DNA of 64,000 nt from Roseibium sp. Lineage in GTDB: Bacteria > Pseudomonadota > Alphaproteobacteria > Rhizobiales > Stappiaceae. This document shows positions 28,533-37,255 of the stretch, piece by piece. The notes under the pieces were generated by a model. The model had not been told where the DNA came from. It saw only the letters and a list, made by a program, of their open reading frames with translations, and searched no databases. Every line of letters starts with the position of its first letter. The first letter of the stretch is position 1. Location: assembly GCA_017643215.1 (NCBI GenBank), contig JAEPNV010000012.1, positions 1 through 64,000 on the forward strand. Reading direction: 5' to 3'. Both the position numbers and the translations under genes were made by a program.

Positions 28533-29171
28533 ATGCTGATCCGCAGCTTTGCCCTTGTCATGATGAAATGCGCCGCAGTGGCCCTCATCGCGCTCGCCGT
28601 TTCCGGCCCGGCCGTTGCGCTGAGCGATGAGGAAAACAAGACCTTGAAAGAGGTCAATTCCTACTTCAATTCGGTCAAGACCATGCATGGGGATTTCGTG
28701 CAGTTCGGCCCGGACGGCTCGCAGACCGAAGGCAAGTTCTATCTCGCCCGCCCTGGCAAGGTCCGGTTCTATTACAGCCCGCCGGCGCGTCTCGACATTA
28801 TCGCGGACGGCAAATCGGTCTCGGTGAAAGACCGGAAAATGGCGACCCAGGACATCTGGCCGCTCAATCAGACACCGCTGCGATTCCTTCTTGCGGACAA
28901 TATCGACCTCCAGCAGGACGCCGAAGTGACCAATGTGTTGGTCGAGGAAGATCTGATCACCGTGACGTTGACGGATCAAACGACATTCAATTCCGGGATG
29001 CTGACGCTGATCTTCGATGCCAAGAGCTACGATCTCAAACAATGGACGGTCACGGACGCGCAAGGCTTTGATACCTCGGTCGCCGTTTACAACGTGGTCG
29101 CCAACGGCCCGACCAATCCGGACCTCTTTAAGATCGATTATCTCGCCAATGTGCGTGAGCGGCAGAATTAA
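28533..29171 (+). CDS. lolA: Outer-membrane lipoprotein carrier LolA-like
   Basis: A 212-residue periplasmic protein with a signal peptide (MLIRSFALVMMKCAAVALIALAVSGPAVALS, cleavage likely after AVA). The LolA fold is marked by KTMHGDFVQFGPDGSQTEGKFYLARPGKVRFYYSPP (about 52-87) and LQQDAEVTNVLVEEDLITVTL further on. LolA carries mature lipoproteins from LolCDE to the outer membrane. The start at 28533 gives a clean signal peptide. Its place after ftsK is usual in Hyphomicrobiales. An ATP-grasp gene follows after 24 bp. Confidence 0.88.
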   Translation: MLIRSFALVMMKCAAVALIALAVSGPAVALSDEENKTLKEVNSYFNSVKTMHGDFVQFGPDGSQTEGKFYLARPGKVRFYYSPPARLDIIADGKSVSVKDRKMATQDIWPLNQTPLRFLLADNIDLQQDAEVTNVLVEEDLITVTLTDQTTFNSGMLTLIFDAKSYDLKQWTVTDAQGFDTSVAVYNVVANGPTNPDLFKIDYLANVRERQN

Positions 29172-29195
29172 GCGACTGATTCCCGGCGGCGGGAC

Positions 29196-30167
29196 ATGAC
29201 ATCACCAAAAGTGCGCGCGGGCGGAACGGCGCTTGTCTGGCGTCTGTTGTCGGACTATTGCGCGCGGCGTGGCCTGCGGCTCGACGGATTTGACGATCAC
29301 GGTCACGCCGGCTTTGTAGAAGATGCAGCCGGTTGCCGGCGGTTTTTTTCCGGCACGCATTTTGATCTCAATCGCCTCGGCACGGCAAAGATCGCCGATG
29401 ACAAGGCCTACGCGCTTCAGCTCCTTGAGCGCGACGGGTTTCCCGTCGCTGGCGGTCTGTTGCTTGGCGCCACTTTGGGGGATGGTTTCGACGACGCGCG
29501 CCGATTTGCCGAAGAGGCCGGGTATCCGGTCTACCTGAAGCCGAATGAGGGTCAGGAAGGCGCGGACGTCTTCAAAGTGGTGTCGCCGGCGGAGCTAAAA
29601 GACGCACTGGACGCCTTGAGCCGTCGTCACCGGCTGGTCCTCGTGCAAAGAAACATTACCGGATCGGATCTGCGCTTCGTCGTCCTTGATGGTGACGTGC
29701 TGGCGGTGTTCTTGCGGGAGCCGCCGCGGTTAACGGGCAATGGCCAAGACACGATTTCCGCGTTGATGGCAGGGCGGGCAAGTCCGTCCGCAGAAGACCC
29801 CCGGGTCCATCGGGAGCTGGCGCGGCAGGACCTGACCCTGGCCAGCGTTTTGCCGGACGGGCAGGGGGCCGTGCTTCTGCCGAATGCCAATCTGTCGGCG
29901 GGCGGAAGAGGGCGTCTTGTAACGGACAGCGTGCCGGACCGCCTGAAGGACATGGCCGTGCGCGCCGCGCGGTCGCTTGGCCTTCGGTATGCCGGTGTTG
30001 ACATGATTGTCCGCGGGCTTGACGGACCGGAGCCGGAGGCAACGATCCTTGAGGTCAACGCCGCGCCCGGGCTTAACCGGTTTGCGGCGCAAGGTGGAAC
30101 CGAAACGAGGATCGTGACGGCGGTCTACGAACACGTCTTCGATGCGTTGACCGGTGTGGATCAGTAA
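29196..30167 (+). CDS. Stand-alone ATP-grasp ligase, cyanophycin-synthetase-like core
   Basis: A 323-residue protein consisting of an ATP-grasp fold. It has DKAYALQLLERDGFPV (about 71-86), GYPVYLKPNEGQEGADV (ATP-binding loop, about 109-125), the REPPRLTGNG stretch, LPNANLSAGGRGRLVTD and the metal-site EVNAAPGLNRF near 290. The last three look like the ATP-grasp domain of cyanophycin synthetase CphA or of GshF-type glutathione ligases, but no Mur-ligase or gamma-glutamylcysteine domain is present. It should join a carboxylate to an amine using ATP; the substrates are unknown. It is co-oriented with lolA and ends overlapping the convergent DUF1737 gene by 7 bp. Confidence 0.82.
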   Translation: MTSPKVRAGGTALVWRLLSDYCARRGLRLDGFDDHGHAGFVEDAAGCRRFFSGTHFDLNRLGTAKIADDKAYALQLLERDGFPVAGGLLLGATLGDGFDDARRFAEEAGYPVYLKPNEGQEGADVFKVVSPAELKDALDALSRRHRLVLVQRNITGSDLRFVVLDGDVLAVFLREPPRLTGNGQDTISALMAGRASPSAEDPRVHRELARQDLTLASVLPDGQGAVLLPNANLSAGGRGRLVTDSVPDRLKDMAVRAARSLGLRYAGVDMIVRGLDGPEPEATILEVNAAPGLNRFAAQGGTETRIVTAVYEHVFDALTGVDQ

Positions 30168-30364
30168 TCGCCAAGCTTCATATCGGGGGAGTAATCGCCC
30201 GGCGCGTCCTTAACGACGGCCTGGCCGCACATGGTCCGCCCGCGTTCGGCGTCGAATGTCAGCGACGGAGAGCCGTGCAGCTCCCATCCCTTGTTCAAGG
30301 CCTGCGTGACCCGATGGCAGAACTCGCTGTCGTCGACGCCGGTGATGAACCGGTAGAGCTTCAT
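30161..30364 (-). CDS. DUF1737 small protein
   Basis: A 67-residue protein with the DUF1737 pattern: MKLYRFITGVDDSEFCHRVTQALNKGWELHGSPSLTF, in which V-x-x-x-L-x-x-GW-x-x-x-G is the family core. The family has no known function and often comes next to CoA-ester lyases or other metabolic enzymes. I chose the ATG at 30364, which has GAGA upstream and lies 20 bp after the lyase stop; the two are likely one transcript. Its last bases overlap the end of the convergent ATP-grasp gene. Confidence 0.8.
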   Translation of the reverse strand: MKLYRFITGVDDSEFCHRVTQALNKGWELHGSPSLTFDAERGRTMCGQAVVKDAPGDYSPDMKLGDY

Positions 30365-30384
30365 TCTCTGATCTTTCGTTTCAG

Positions 30385-31275
30385 TCAAACCGCGCTGCGG
30401 GCCGCGATGGCATCGGCGATGGCGATCACCCGGCGGCCCATTTCCGCATGTAGGCGCTCCACCATCTTGCCGTCCACCTGAATTGCGCCCTTGCCGGCGT
30501 TTTCCGGTTCCGCGAAGGCGGCGTTGATCCGCCGGGCCCAGGCGATTTCATCCTCCGAAGGGCTGAATGCGGCGTGGCAGGCTTCGATTTGCTTCGGATG
30601 GATCAGGGTCTTGCCATCCATGCCCATGTCAGCCCCTTGCGCGCATTCGGCGGAAAAGCCTTCCGCGTCCTGGAAGTTGTTGTAAACCCCGTCGATGATG
30701 TCGATCCCACCGGCACGGGCCGCTGCGACGCAGGTCATCAGCCACGGTATCATGACGGTTCGGCCCGGCAACAGCCGCGCACCGGTTTCCTTGGCAAGGT
30801 CGTTGGTTCCCATGATAAAGCAGGAAAGGTTCACGCCCGCGTCCTTGCCGCATGCGCCGATCGCGGCGGCGTTCAGCATGGCTTCGGGGGTCTCCATCAT
30901 CGCCCACAATTCAAGGCCCTTCGGCGCGTCAAGCACTTTCAGTTGCTGCGCCACCCGCTCCAGATCCGCAGGGGCGTTGACCTTGGGGATCAAGATCGCG
31001 TCGGGCGCGGCATTGACCGCGGCTACCAGATCGTCCCCGGCCCAGGGCGTGTCCATGCCGTTGACCCGGATAACCACTTCCCGGTCGCCGTAGCCGCCAC
31101 CCTTGACCGCGGCGGTGATGTTCTGCCGGGCATCTTGCTTGACGTCTGGAGCGACCGCGTCCTCCAGGTCGAGAATGAGGCAATCGACATCAAGCGTTTT
31201 CGCCTTTTCAAGCGCACGGGTGTTGGATCCGGGCATGTAAAGGGCGGACCGGCGGGGACGAAGCGTATCTGTCAT
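30385..31275 (-). CDS. HpcH/HpaI-family CoA ester lyase
   Basis: A 296-residue TIM-barrel protein of the citrate lyase beta/malyl-CoA lyase type. Signatures are RRSALYMPGSNTRALEKA (CoA-binding start), LILDLEDAVAP with Glu38/Asp39, VIRVNGMDTPW, the metal-ligand region WAMMETPEAMLN and the C-terminal GMDGKTLIHPKQIE. Enzymes of this group cleave malyl-, citramalyl- or beta-methylmalyl-CoA. Which one cannot be read from sequence. The ATG has AGGA upstream. It is followed by DUF1737 on the same strand. Confidence 0.88.
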   Translation of the reverse strand: MTDTLRPRRSALYMPGSNTRALEKAKTLDVDCLILDLEDAVAPDVKQDARQNITAAVKGGGYGDREVVIRVNGMDTPWAGDDLVAAVNAAPDAILIPKVNAPADLERVAQQLKVLDAPKGLELWAMMETPEAMLNAAAIGACGKDAGVNLSCFIMGTNDLAKETGARLLPGRTVMIPWLMTCVAAARAGGIDIIDGVYNNFQDAEGFSAECAQGADMGMDGKTLIHPKQIEACHAAFSPSEDEIAWARRINAAFAEPENAGKGAIQVDGKMVERLHAEMGRRVIAIADAIAARSAV

Positions 31276-31678
31276 AAGGTATCCTGCGATGACGAATGGG
31301 AGTGATCTTCATTCCGATCGACTGGCTTCGGTTCGATTTGAACGAACATCCTGCTCGCCGACATACAACGAGCAGGGCCTAGGTGTCCGATCCTGCCGAT
31401 CACGATGCGATGTGCGACAATCGGACCATGCCCTTCAGCGTCAACCTAAAGGATCGCGGCGCTGTGGGATATCATCCGTTGGGTGGACGTGAAACCCGGC
31501 GGCCCGTCGGAAATCCAACCGGCTCAGGCCTCTCTTCACTTTTACTATAGCGCCCAAAGTCCTTGGCGAGCCTCTTCACTGGCAATGCCGGGACAGATCA
31601 CAAGGCCCGACTTGATTATCCTTGCCGATTCGGGACATCTTGCCCCCAACACCACGATCGCGGAATTTCGGAGTCTAT
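31276..31678. other. 403-bp divergent spacer with an inverted repeat
   Basis: No gene is convincing here. The stretch separates the leftward lyase gene from the rightward GNAT gene. It contains a perfect 8-bp inverted repeat, CCTGCTCG (31350-31357) and CGAGCAGG (31369-31376), with an 11-nt spacer and no T-run, so an operator or RNA hairpin is more likely than a terminator. GTTC/GAAC arms around GATTT lie just upstream (near 31331-31343). Short open frames in the area have no support. Confidence 0.4.
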
Positions 31679-32140
31679 ATGAGCAATTTGGAAATCCGGA
31701 CCCTTGGCCTCGACGACGCACACCAGCTCGCCCCGCTGATCGCCGAGAACGCCCAGGCGCTGAAACGGGGGGCGCCGCGCCGCCCGGACGAGTACTACGC
31801 TGAACGGATTCTGGGTGATCGCACCGCGGAGGTGATTGGGTCCTTCTCAAAAGGGGAGCTCATCGGTTTTGCCGTTTACTTCGATCTGCCGGAACTGATC
31901 ACAGGATTGCGGATCGGGCAGCTCGACGACATTTATGTGCATCCGGACCATCGCAGAAATGGCATTGGGCGGAACATGATCGAGACACTGGTCGAGGAAG
32001 GGCATGCGCGCGGATGGCTGCACTTGCGCTGGCTGGTTCCGGGCAAGAACGTGCCCGCGGTGGCGCTTTATGAAAAAATCGCCGAGCCTGACCATCGGAA
32101 GAGCTATGTGATTCCGATCGACCGCATTGCCGGCGATTAG
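31679..32140 (+). CDS. GNAT-family N-acetyltransferase
   Basis: A 153-residue acetyltransferase with the GNAT acetyl-CoA site in VHPDHRRNGIGRNMIETLVEEG (motif A, Q/RxxGxG/A type, about residues 83-104) and motif B in NVPAVALYEKI. Such enzymes move an acetyl group from acetyl-CoA to an amine; the substrate cannot be told. The ATG at 31679 has GGAG upstream and gives the normal domain length; a longer frame upstream has no ribosome site. It ends 15 bp from the convergent DUF2125 gene. Confidence 0.85.
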   Translation: MSNLEIRTLGLDDAHQLAPLIAENAQALKRGAPRRPDEYYAERILGDRTAEVIGSFSKGELIGFAVYFDLPELITGLRIGQLDDIYVHPDHRRNGIGRNMIETLVEEGHARGWLHLRWLVPGKNVPAVALYEKIAEPDHRKSYVIPIDRIAGD

Positions 32141-32155
32141 AACCCTCCGCCGTAT

Positions 32156-33193
32156 TCAAAAGCCTGGAACATGAACCGGCGCGAGTTGCCCGATCGGTAG
32201 CAGGCCGACCCGGACCACTCCGTCTTGGATCGTCAGTGGCAGCCGAATCGTTTCACCCGTTTCCCCGCCGTTCATGGCCTGCGCGGCGCTTTGAAGGGTT
32301 GCTGGCAGCGCGGACGCGGCGGGCGCGATGTCAGATAGCAAATCGGCGATCCTGTCCACGCCGGTCAGTTGCACGTCGAGTTCGCCGGAAACATGCCCGC
32401 CGGGCTTAAGCCGGAGTTCTCCGGTGGCTGAAACGCTGGCCGTTCCGGACGTCATGGACGCCAGTCTGACTTCGACGGGCAGGCTGCCATCTGCTGCCCG
32501 CGGGAGATAGGCAAGCGGCCGGCCGGCGAGGAGCGGCGTGCCGTTTGGAACGCGGATGTGAAGCTTGGCGTCAAATTCCGGCAAATCTGGCGAAAGTGAT
32601 GTCAGGTCCAGGCCATCGGCCGACACAAAGGCGTCGAGGTTTTGGGGCGCATCGGGAACCGTGCGAAGATGTAACTCGCTTTTATCCGACGTCACCCGCA
32701 CGGACGCCGTTCCGTTGAATGCGGTCAGCACCGGACCTTGCAGCACCGCGTCGACCTTGTCGGGACCAGCGCCTGAAAACATCACGCTGGAGCGGGCGGT
32801 TTCGAAGGTCAGTTCGGCGCCGGTTCCGGACCGTGGCTCGCCGGCAACCGCCGGACCATCGGCTTCCAGGATGATGTGCCTTGGATTGTACATGAGCGCG
32901 ACTGCGCGCAGTTCGGCGAGCTGAGCGGAAAAGCCGATGCCATCGGCAGCGCGAAGCTGCTGGCAGGAGAGGTCGTAGCGGAACGGGTAGCCGGAAATCT
33001 CCCGCTGCGCGCAACCGATCTCTATGCCGGCGATGCTCAACCGGGTCAGTTCGGCGTCAAGCTCGTGAGCGATGACGGAGCGGCCGTAGTGCCAGACGCC
33101 GGACCACAGCGCGACGCCTAACACGACAGCGCCGGCAAGCCAGGTATATTTGCGTTTCACATTTTGGCGCGGTGTGCCTGATGTGGCGTCCAT
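32156..33193 (-). CDS. DUF2125 envelope protein
   Basis: A 345-residue DUF2125 protein. One N-terminal membrane helix (YTWLAGAVVLGVALWSGVWHYG, about residues 17-38) anchors a large periplasmic, beta-rich domain. The family start IAHELDAELTRLSIAGIEIGC..REISGYPFRYDLSCQ is clear. Function is unknown; a role in the cell envelope is inferred from topology only. The ATG at 33193 is chosen because upstream codons give a poor leader. It diverges from the ChaC-like gene across 120 bp. Confidence 0.82.
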   Translation of the reverse strand: MDATSGTPRQNVKRKYTWLAGAVVLGVALWSGVWHYGRSVIAHELDAELTRLSIAGIEIGCAQREISGYPFRYDLSCQQLRAADGIGFSAQLAELRAVALMYNPRHIILEADGPAVAGEPRSGTGAELTFETARSSVMFSGAGPDKVDAVLQGPVLTAFNGTASVRVTSDKSELHLRTVPDAPQNLDAFVSADGLDLTSLSPDLPEFDAKLHIRVPNGTPLLAGRPLAYLPRAADGSLPVEVRLASMTSGTASVSATGELRLKPGGHVSGELDVQLTGVDRIADLLSDIAPAASALPATLQSAAQAMNGGETGETIRLPLTIQDGVVRVGLLPIGQLAPVHVPGF

Positions 33194-33313
33194 ATAACGA
33201 AAGCCTTTCCCAAAGTCCTTAACCCGGCCAACGGCTGAAGAGCTGCGGGCGTACATTGCAACGGACCGGCGCCGTTGCTATGTCCGCTGCCGGGATTGAT
33301 GTTGCAGGTGGAT

Positions 33314-33850
33314 ATGAGCGATTTTTGGGTCTTTGGCTATGGGTCACTCATGTGGAACCCGGGTTTTGAGCATATGCGCGCAAAACCCGCCGTGCTTCAC
33401 GGTGCTCATCGGGCTCTGTGCGTCTACTCCTGGGTCCATCGGGGGACACGGGAGCGCCCCGGTCTCGTCTTTGGCCTCGACCGCGGCGGTGCATGCCGGG
33501 GTTTGGCCTATCATGTCCACTCTGACAACCGGGAGGAGACGATCGCCTATCTCCGGGCCCGCGAGCAGGTGACCATGGTGTATCTGGAGCACTGGCGAAA
33601 GGTCCGCCTGAATACCGGCAAAACCGTCACCGCCTTGACCTACATGGTCGATCGGGACCACCCGCAATACGCCGGGGCATTGCCGCTTGACGAACAGCTT
33701 GAGGTCGTCCGGGGCGCATCGGGCCAGTCGGGCGAAAACCCCGACTATGTGCTCAACACCGCGGCTCACCTCGCAGAGCTTGGCATCGCGGATGCTGGTG
33801 TTGCCTGGCTTGCCCGAAACCTCATGCCGCATTCTGGCGCGAGCGGCTAA
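33314..33850 (+). CDS. ChaC-like gamma-glutamylcyclotransferase
   Basis: A 178-residue protein of the ChaC family, which degrades glutathione to 5-oxoproline and Cys-Gly. The substrate loop YGSLMWNPGF starts at about residue 8, and the catalytic Glu is likely in the YLRAREQ stretch (about residue 87). The C-terminal part has GENPDYVLNTAAHLAELGI. The ATG at 33314 has AGGTGG upstream. The window also has a gamma-glutamyltransferase at its left end; both could act in glutathione turnover, but they are 31 kb apart. Confidence 0.9.
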   Translation: MSDFWVFGYGSLMWNPGFEHMRAKPAVLHGAHRALCVYSWVHRGTRERPGLVFGLDRGGACRGLAYHVHSDNREETIAYLRAREQVTMVYLEHWRKVRLNTGKTVTALTYMVDRDHPQYAGALPLDEQLEVVRGASGQSGENPDYVLNTAAHLAELGIADAGVAWLARNLMPHSGASG

Positions 33851-33853
33851 CCG

Positions 33854-34627
33854 CTACGGCGTGGCCCGCTGGACCTGAGGCAACCGGTCCAGGACCGGCG
33901 ATGGCCGTGGCACGTTCCTGGCTTCCTCGATCAGCCGGTCGCTCGCCGCCTCGATGGTTTCGACAAGTGTGCCGTGGAACGTGTCCATGGTAAGTCCCGG
34001 TTCGATCGGCGGCAGAAACTCCACGACAACCGTTCCTGGATAGACCAGCCATGACGCCCTCGGCCAATACAGGCCGGCGTTGTGGGCAACAGGCAGAACC
34101 GGGCAGGCGAGATCCTTGTAAAGATGCGAGATCCCGTATTTGTACTTCGGCGCTGCCCCGGCGGGCCGGCGGGTGCCTTCGGGAAATATCATGATCTGCC
34201 GGCCGTCGTCGATCGCTTCCTTGGCGGATATCATCATGGCCGCGAGCGCTTCAGACCGCTTGCCACGGTTGATCGGGATCTGTTTGAATTTCGCCGTGTA
34301 CCAGCCGAAAATCGGGATCCACCGGAGCTCGCGCTTCAAAATGAAGGTCGGGTCGGGAAACTGGGGGATGAGGGTGACGGTTTCCCAGGCAGATTGGTGT
34401 TTCAGGGCGACGATGTATCCGCCGGCGGGAATGTTCTCCTGGCCACGCAGTTCGACTTTCAGCCCCACCACCCAGCGCATCAAGAGCAAAAGTGTGTTCG
34501 ACCAGACCGGCACAATCCACCAGCCCCATCGCCGCGGCAGGAGCATGACCGGCGACAATCCCACCATCATGACCAGCGTAATGCTGTAAAACAGGATCTG
34601 GAACAGCGTCGAGCGCAGAAAAACCAT
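33854..34627 (-). CDS. plsC: 1-acyl-sn-glycerol-3-phosphate acyltransferase
   Basis: Acylates lysophosphatidic acid to phosphatidic acid in phospholipid synthesis. The 257-residue membrane protein has an N-terminal hydrophobic stretch (about 1-60), the acyltransferase motif as KHQSAWET (HX4E instead of the common HX4D, a form I believe occurs in related alphaproteobacterial enzymes), and FPEGTRRP (motif III). The ATG at 34627 has GAGG just upstream; a TTG 17 codons earlier is a weaker choice. A YdcF-like gene lies upstream on the same strand, 78 bp away. Confidence 0.88.
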   Translation of the reverse strand: MVFLRSTLFQILFYSITLVMMVGLSPVMLLPRRWGWWIVPVWSNTLLLLMRWVVGLKVELRGQENIPAGGYIVALKHQSAWETVTLIPQFPDPTFILKRELRWIPIFGWYTAKFKQIPINRGKRSEALAAMMISAKEAIDDGRQIMIFPEGTRRPAGAAPKYKYGISHLYKDLACPVLPVAHNAGLYWPRASWLVYPGTVVVEFLPPIEPGLTMDTFHGTLVETIEAASDRLIEEARNVPRPSPVLDRLPQVQRATP

Positions 34628-34705
34628 GGGACCTCGTTGACCAATCGGGATTGGAGGCGCGAACCGATCATCGTTCAAGACCGGCCGTGCGTCACGAGCA
34701 TCCGT

Positions 34706-35443
34706 TCAAGGCAAGAGACGGTCGGCGGCGATACGAAGACGCGCGAGGGTATACTTGACATATTCGCGCATGAGAAGCCGAATTGTCGCCGGATTGCGGT
34801 ACCAGGCGGTCAGATTCAGGTCCGCGGAATAAACCGGATAGGGGCGTAGGTCGACTGCGGGGAGCGTGTCAGACAGCTCCAATCCTGCGCGTGGCAGGTG
34901 ATAGGCGCTGGTCACCACAAGAAGCGATTCAAAGCCGTTCCTTTGCGCCCAGGCGGCGGTTTCCGAGGCGTTTCCGGCCGTATTGAGTGCCGCACGGTCC
35001 AAATCCACACAGCAGGTAAACAGCGGCGCTTTGGCCGATGTCGCCTTGATGATCTGTTCCGTCGTCGTTCCAGGATGAACGCCGGAGATCAAGAGCCGCG
35101 TGGCGCGTCCCTCCTGCAGGAGGCTGATCGCCTGGGAAATTCGTTCCTGGCCGCCTGTCAGAACGACGATCGCGTCGGCCCGCGGGTCGGCTGGCACAGA
35201 GATCGTTGCCACGCTGCGGGCGAAGGACGCGAATAGGCTCAAAAAGACAAACAGGATCAACCCAGAGCACACGGCCAATCCTGCGCGCCACGCATGACGA
35301 CGGCGAACGCGCGGCGAAGCGTGGCCCGGCGCTGCGCGCATGGAGGCGGTGTGGCCGCGGCCCGGTTCGCCGGTTGCATCGCCCGGTTTCTGATCCAGGC
35401 CCGGTTCGGCAATTGTTGGCCCGGGGGAATTTGCCTGCGTCAT
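34706..35443 (-). CDS. YdcF family (DUF218) membrane protein
   Basis: A protein of about 245 residues with one membrane helix (AGLAVCSGLILFVFLSLFASFA, near 54-75) and a DUF218 domain: ADAIVVLTGGQERISQAISLL, LLISGVHPGTTTEQI, NTAGNASETAAWAQRNGFESLLVVTSAYHLPRA. DUF218 proteins such as SanA/ElyC affect envelope integrity and vancomycin resistance or bactoprenol handling in E. coli. The N-terminal 50 residues are polar and low-complexity; the true start (35443 or later, 35341) is uncertain. It lies between plsC and ftsX. Confidence 0.82.
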   Translation of the reverse strand: MTQANSPGPTIAEPGLDQKPGDATGEPGRGHTASMRAAPGHASPRVRRRHAWRAGLAVCSGLILFVFLSLFASFARSVATISVPADPRADAIVVLTGGQERISQAISLLQEGRATRLLISGVHPGTTTEQIIKATSAKAPLFTCCVDLDRAALNTAGNASETAAWAQRNGFESLLVVTSAYHLPRAGLELSDTLPAVDLRPYPVYSADLNLTAWYRNPATIRLLMREYVKYTLARLRIAADRLLP

Positions 35444-35508
35444 CAGCAAAGCATGATAGGTGATTCGGCCGATTTTAGGTCACGGCATGTTGCCCACCCC
35501 TCGAGCGC

Positions 35509-36543
35509 TCAATCGCCCTTGGCCAAATGGGCCTTGACCGCAAGACCCGATGTCAGTGCCGTCAGGACAGCAACGATAAACACAACGCCGAAAACGCCCA
35601 AATACCCGGGCAGCGACACGGACACCGACCCGAACAGCGCGGAGAACTGATCGGATCCCGCCTGGCCTGTTGTTTGGCGCGTGACCATGTCAAGCAGAAC
35701 AAAACACGCAATCGCGCACAGTCCGCCCGATATTCCGCCGATCAATCCAAGCACAAGAAAATGCCGCTGGAATTCGCGGGCGATGAAGGTGTCCTCCGCG
35801 CCGACAAAATGAAGAACGGAAACGACGTCCCTGTTTCCCGCCATGGCCGCCTGCGTCGCAAATACGACGCTCAGGATCATAGACGCAAGCACCAGGGCCA
35901 TAACTGCAATGCCTGAGAGGACAACGGCCCCGGCCATGGCCGATAAGCGAGCCGTCCAAACGGAGTGATCATCAAGGCTTGCGCCGCTGATGTTGTCGCC
36001 GATGGCGGTGCGAAGCTGGATGAGGTCGAGCCGTCCAGGGTCATCGACAATGATCTGGATGAGGCGCGGCACCGGCAAGCCCTCGAGGTCCAAACCCTCG
36101 CCCAGCCACGGCTGCAGCAGGGCCTTGGTTTCCGCATCGGACAAGGCGCGGACCGCACCGATCCCAGGGAACTCCTGGGTCAGGGCAACGGCCTTGTCGA
36201 TTTCACGCAACATGTCGATGCCGTCGACCGGCCGGATTTGAATGGTGATTTCGCGTACCAGGTCATTTTGCCACGCATCGGCCGCGTCCCAGACAATCGA
36301 AACCGCCCCAACCGTCAGACACGCAAGGAAACTCATGATCGCAACCACGAGGGTCAGCGCACGGCCAGCCACCGATTGTGGCGGCACAATTGGCGCGGTC
36401 GGCCGGAGTTTCGTGCTGTTCGTCGATTGGGGTGTCGGCGCGGTTGCGCGCGGTTTTTGGATCCGGCGCTTCGCTGGTTTTCGCGAACCAGCCGGTTTTC
36501 CGGCCGAACCGGCGCCTGGCGATGTCTTTTGAATGCGCGCCAT
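35509..36543 (-). CDS. ftsX: Cell division permease-like protein FtsX
   Basis: Membrane partner of FtsE that links the divisome to peptidoglycan hydrolases. The 344-residue protein has a basic, Pro-rich cytoplasmic N-terminus (about 1-65), a first membrane helix (LTLVVAIMSFLACLTVGAVSIV), an extracellular loop with EITIQIRPVDGIDMLREID and three C-terminal helices, typical of FtsX. The ATG at 36543 (MARIQKTSPG) lies 7 bp after the ftsE stop. A longer frame upstream overlaps ftsE and is not needed. Confidence 0.92.
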   Translation of the reverse strand: MARIQKTSPGAGSAGKPAGSRKPAKRRIQKPRATAPTPQSTNSTKLRPTAPIVPPQSVAGRALTLVVAIMSFLACLTVGAVSIVWDAADAWQNDLVREITIQIRPVDGIDMLREIDKAVALTQEFPGIGAVRALSDAETKALLQPWLGEGLDLEGLPVPRLIQIIVDDPGRLDLIQLRTAIGDNISGASLDDHSVWTARLSAMAGAVVLSGIAVMALVLASMILSVVFATQAAMAGNRDVVSVLHFVGAEDTFIAREFQRHFLVLGLIGGISGGLCAIACFVLLDMVTRQTTGQAGSDQFSALFGSVSVSLPGYLGVFGVVFIVAVLTALTSGLAVKAHLAKGD

Positions 36544-36550
36544 GGCCGAC

Positions 36551-37210
36551 CTAATCGAATATCGACAGCCGGCCGTCGGCCAGAACCATGCGCCGGGCAT
36601 CGACCTGTTCAAGCAGCGCAATGTCGTGCGTCGCGATGATCACCGATGTGCCTAGCTTGTTGAGCTCGATGAACAGGCGCAGGAGACGCCGGGCCAGAGG
36701 CGGATCGACGTTGCCGGTCGGCTCATCGGCCAGAAGGATGTCGGGCCGGGTGATCAGCGCACGGGCGATGGCCGCGCGCTGTTTCTCGCCGCCTGACAAG
36801 ACCGGAGGCAGGACGTGCATGCGCTCGCCCAGCCCGACCCACCTGAGAAGTTCCATGACATCTGCGCGGTAGTCAGCCTCGTCTTTGCCGACAACCCGCA
36901 ACGGCAAGGCGACATTCTCGTAGGTGGTCAGGTGATCGAGCAGGCGGAAGTCCTGAAAAACGACGCCGATCTTGCGGCGCAAGATCGGGATTTCCTGTTT
37001 TCCGATCTGGCTCATGTCCCGGTTGAACACTTTGATCAAACCGCGGGTCGGCTTCAACGACATGAACAAGAGCCTGATAAGGCTCGTTTTGCCTGCACCC
37101 GATGGTCCCGTCAGGAATTGAAACGATTGCGGCGCAATGTCAAACGAGAGATCCCGGAGGATTTCCGGTCCCATTCCGTATCTCAATCCGACATTTTCGA
37201 AGCGGATCAC
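36551..37210 (-). CDS. ftsE: Cell division ATP-binding protein FtsE
   Basis: ATPase of the FtsEX complex. The 219-residue ABC protein has Walker A GPSGAGKTS (about 35-43), the Q-loop VFQDFRLLDHLT, signature LSGGEKQRAAIARAL (138-152), Walker B ILLADEPTGNVDP and the switch His in IIATHDIALL. FtsE-type features include GAGKTSLIRLL and the short length. ftsX follows directly. A perfect CtrA-type TTAA-N7-TTAA box lies 46 bp upstream of its start, so CtrA control is plausible. Confidence 0.95.
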   Translation of the reverse strand: MIRFENVGLRYGMGPEILRDLSFDIAPQSFQFLTGPSGAGKTSLIRLLFMSLKPTRGLIKVFNRDMSQIGKQEIPILRRKIGVVFQDFRLLDHLTTYENVALPLRVVGKDEADYRADVMELLRWVGLGERMHVLPPVLSGGEKQRAAIARALITRPDILLADEPTGNVDPPLARRLLRLFIELNKLGTSVIIATHDIALLEQVDARRMVLADGRLSIFD

Positions 37211-37255
37211 GTGTTCACTCCCTGGCCGCGACGTTTCAAGCTATAGCCGTCCCCG

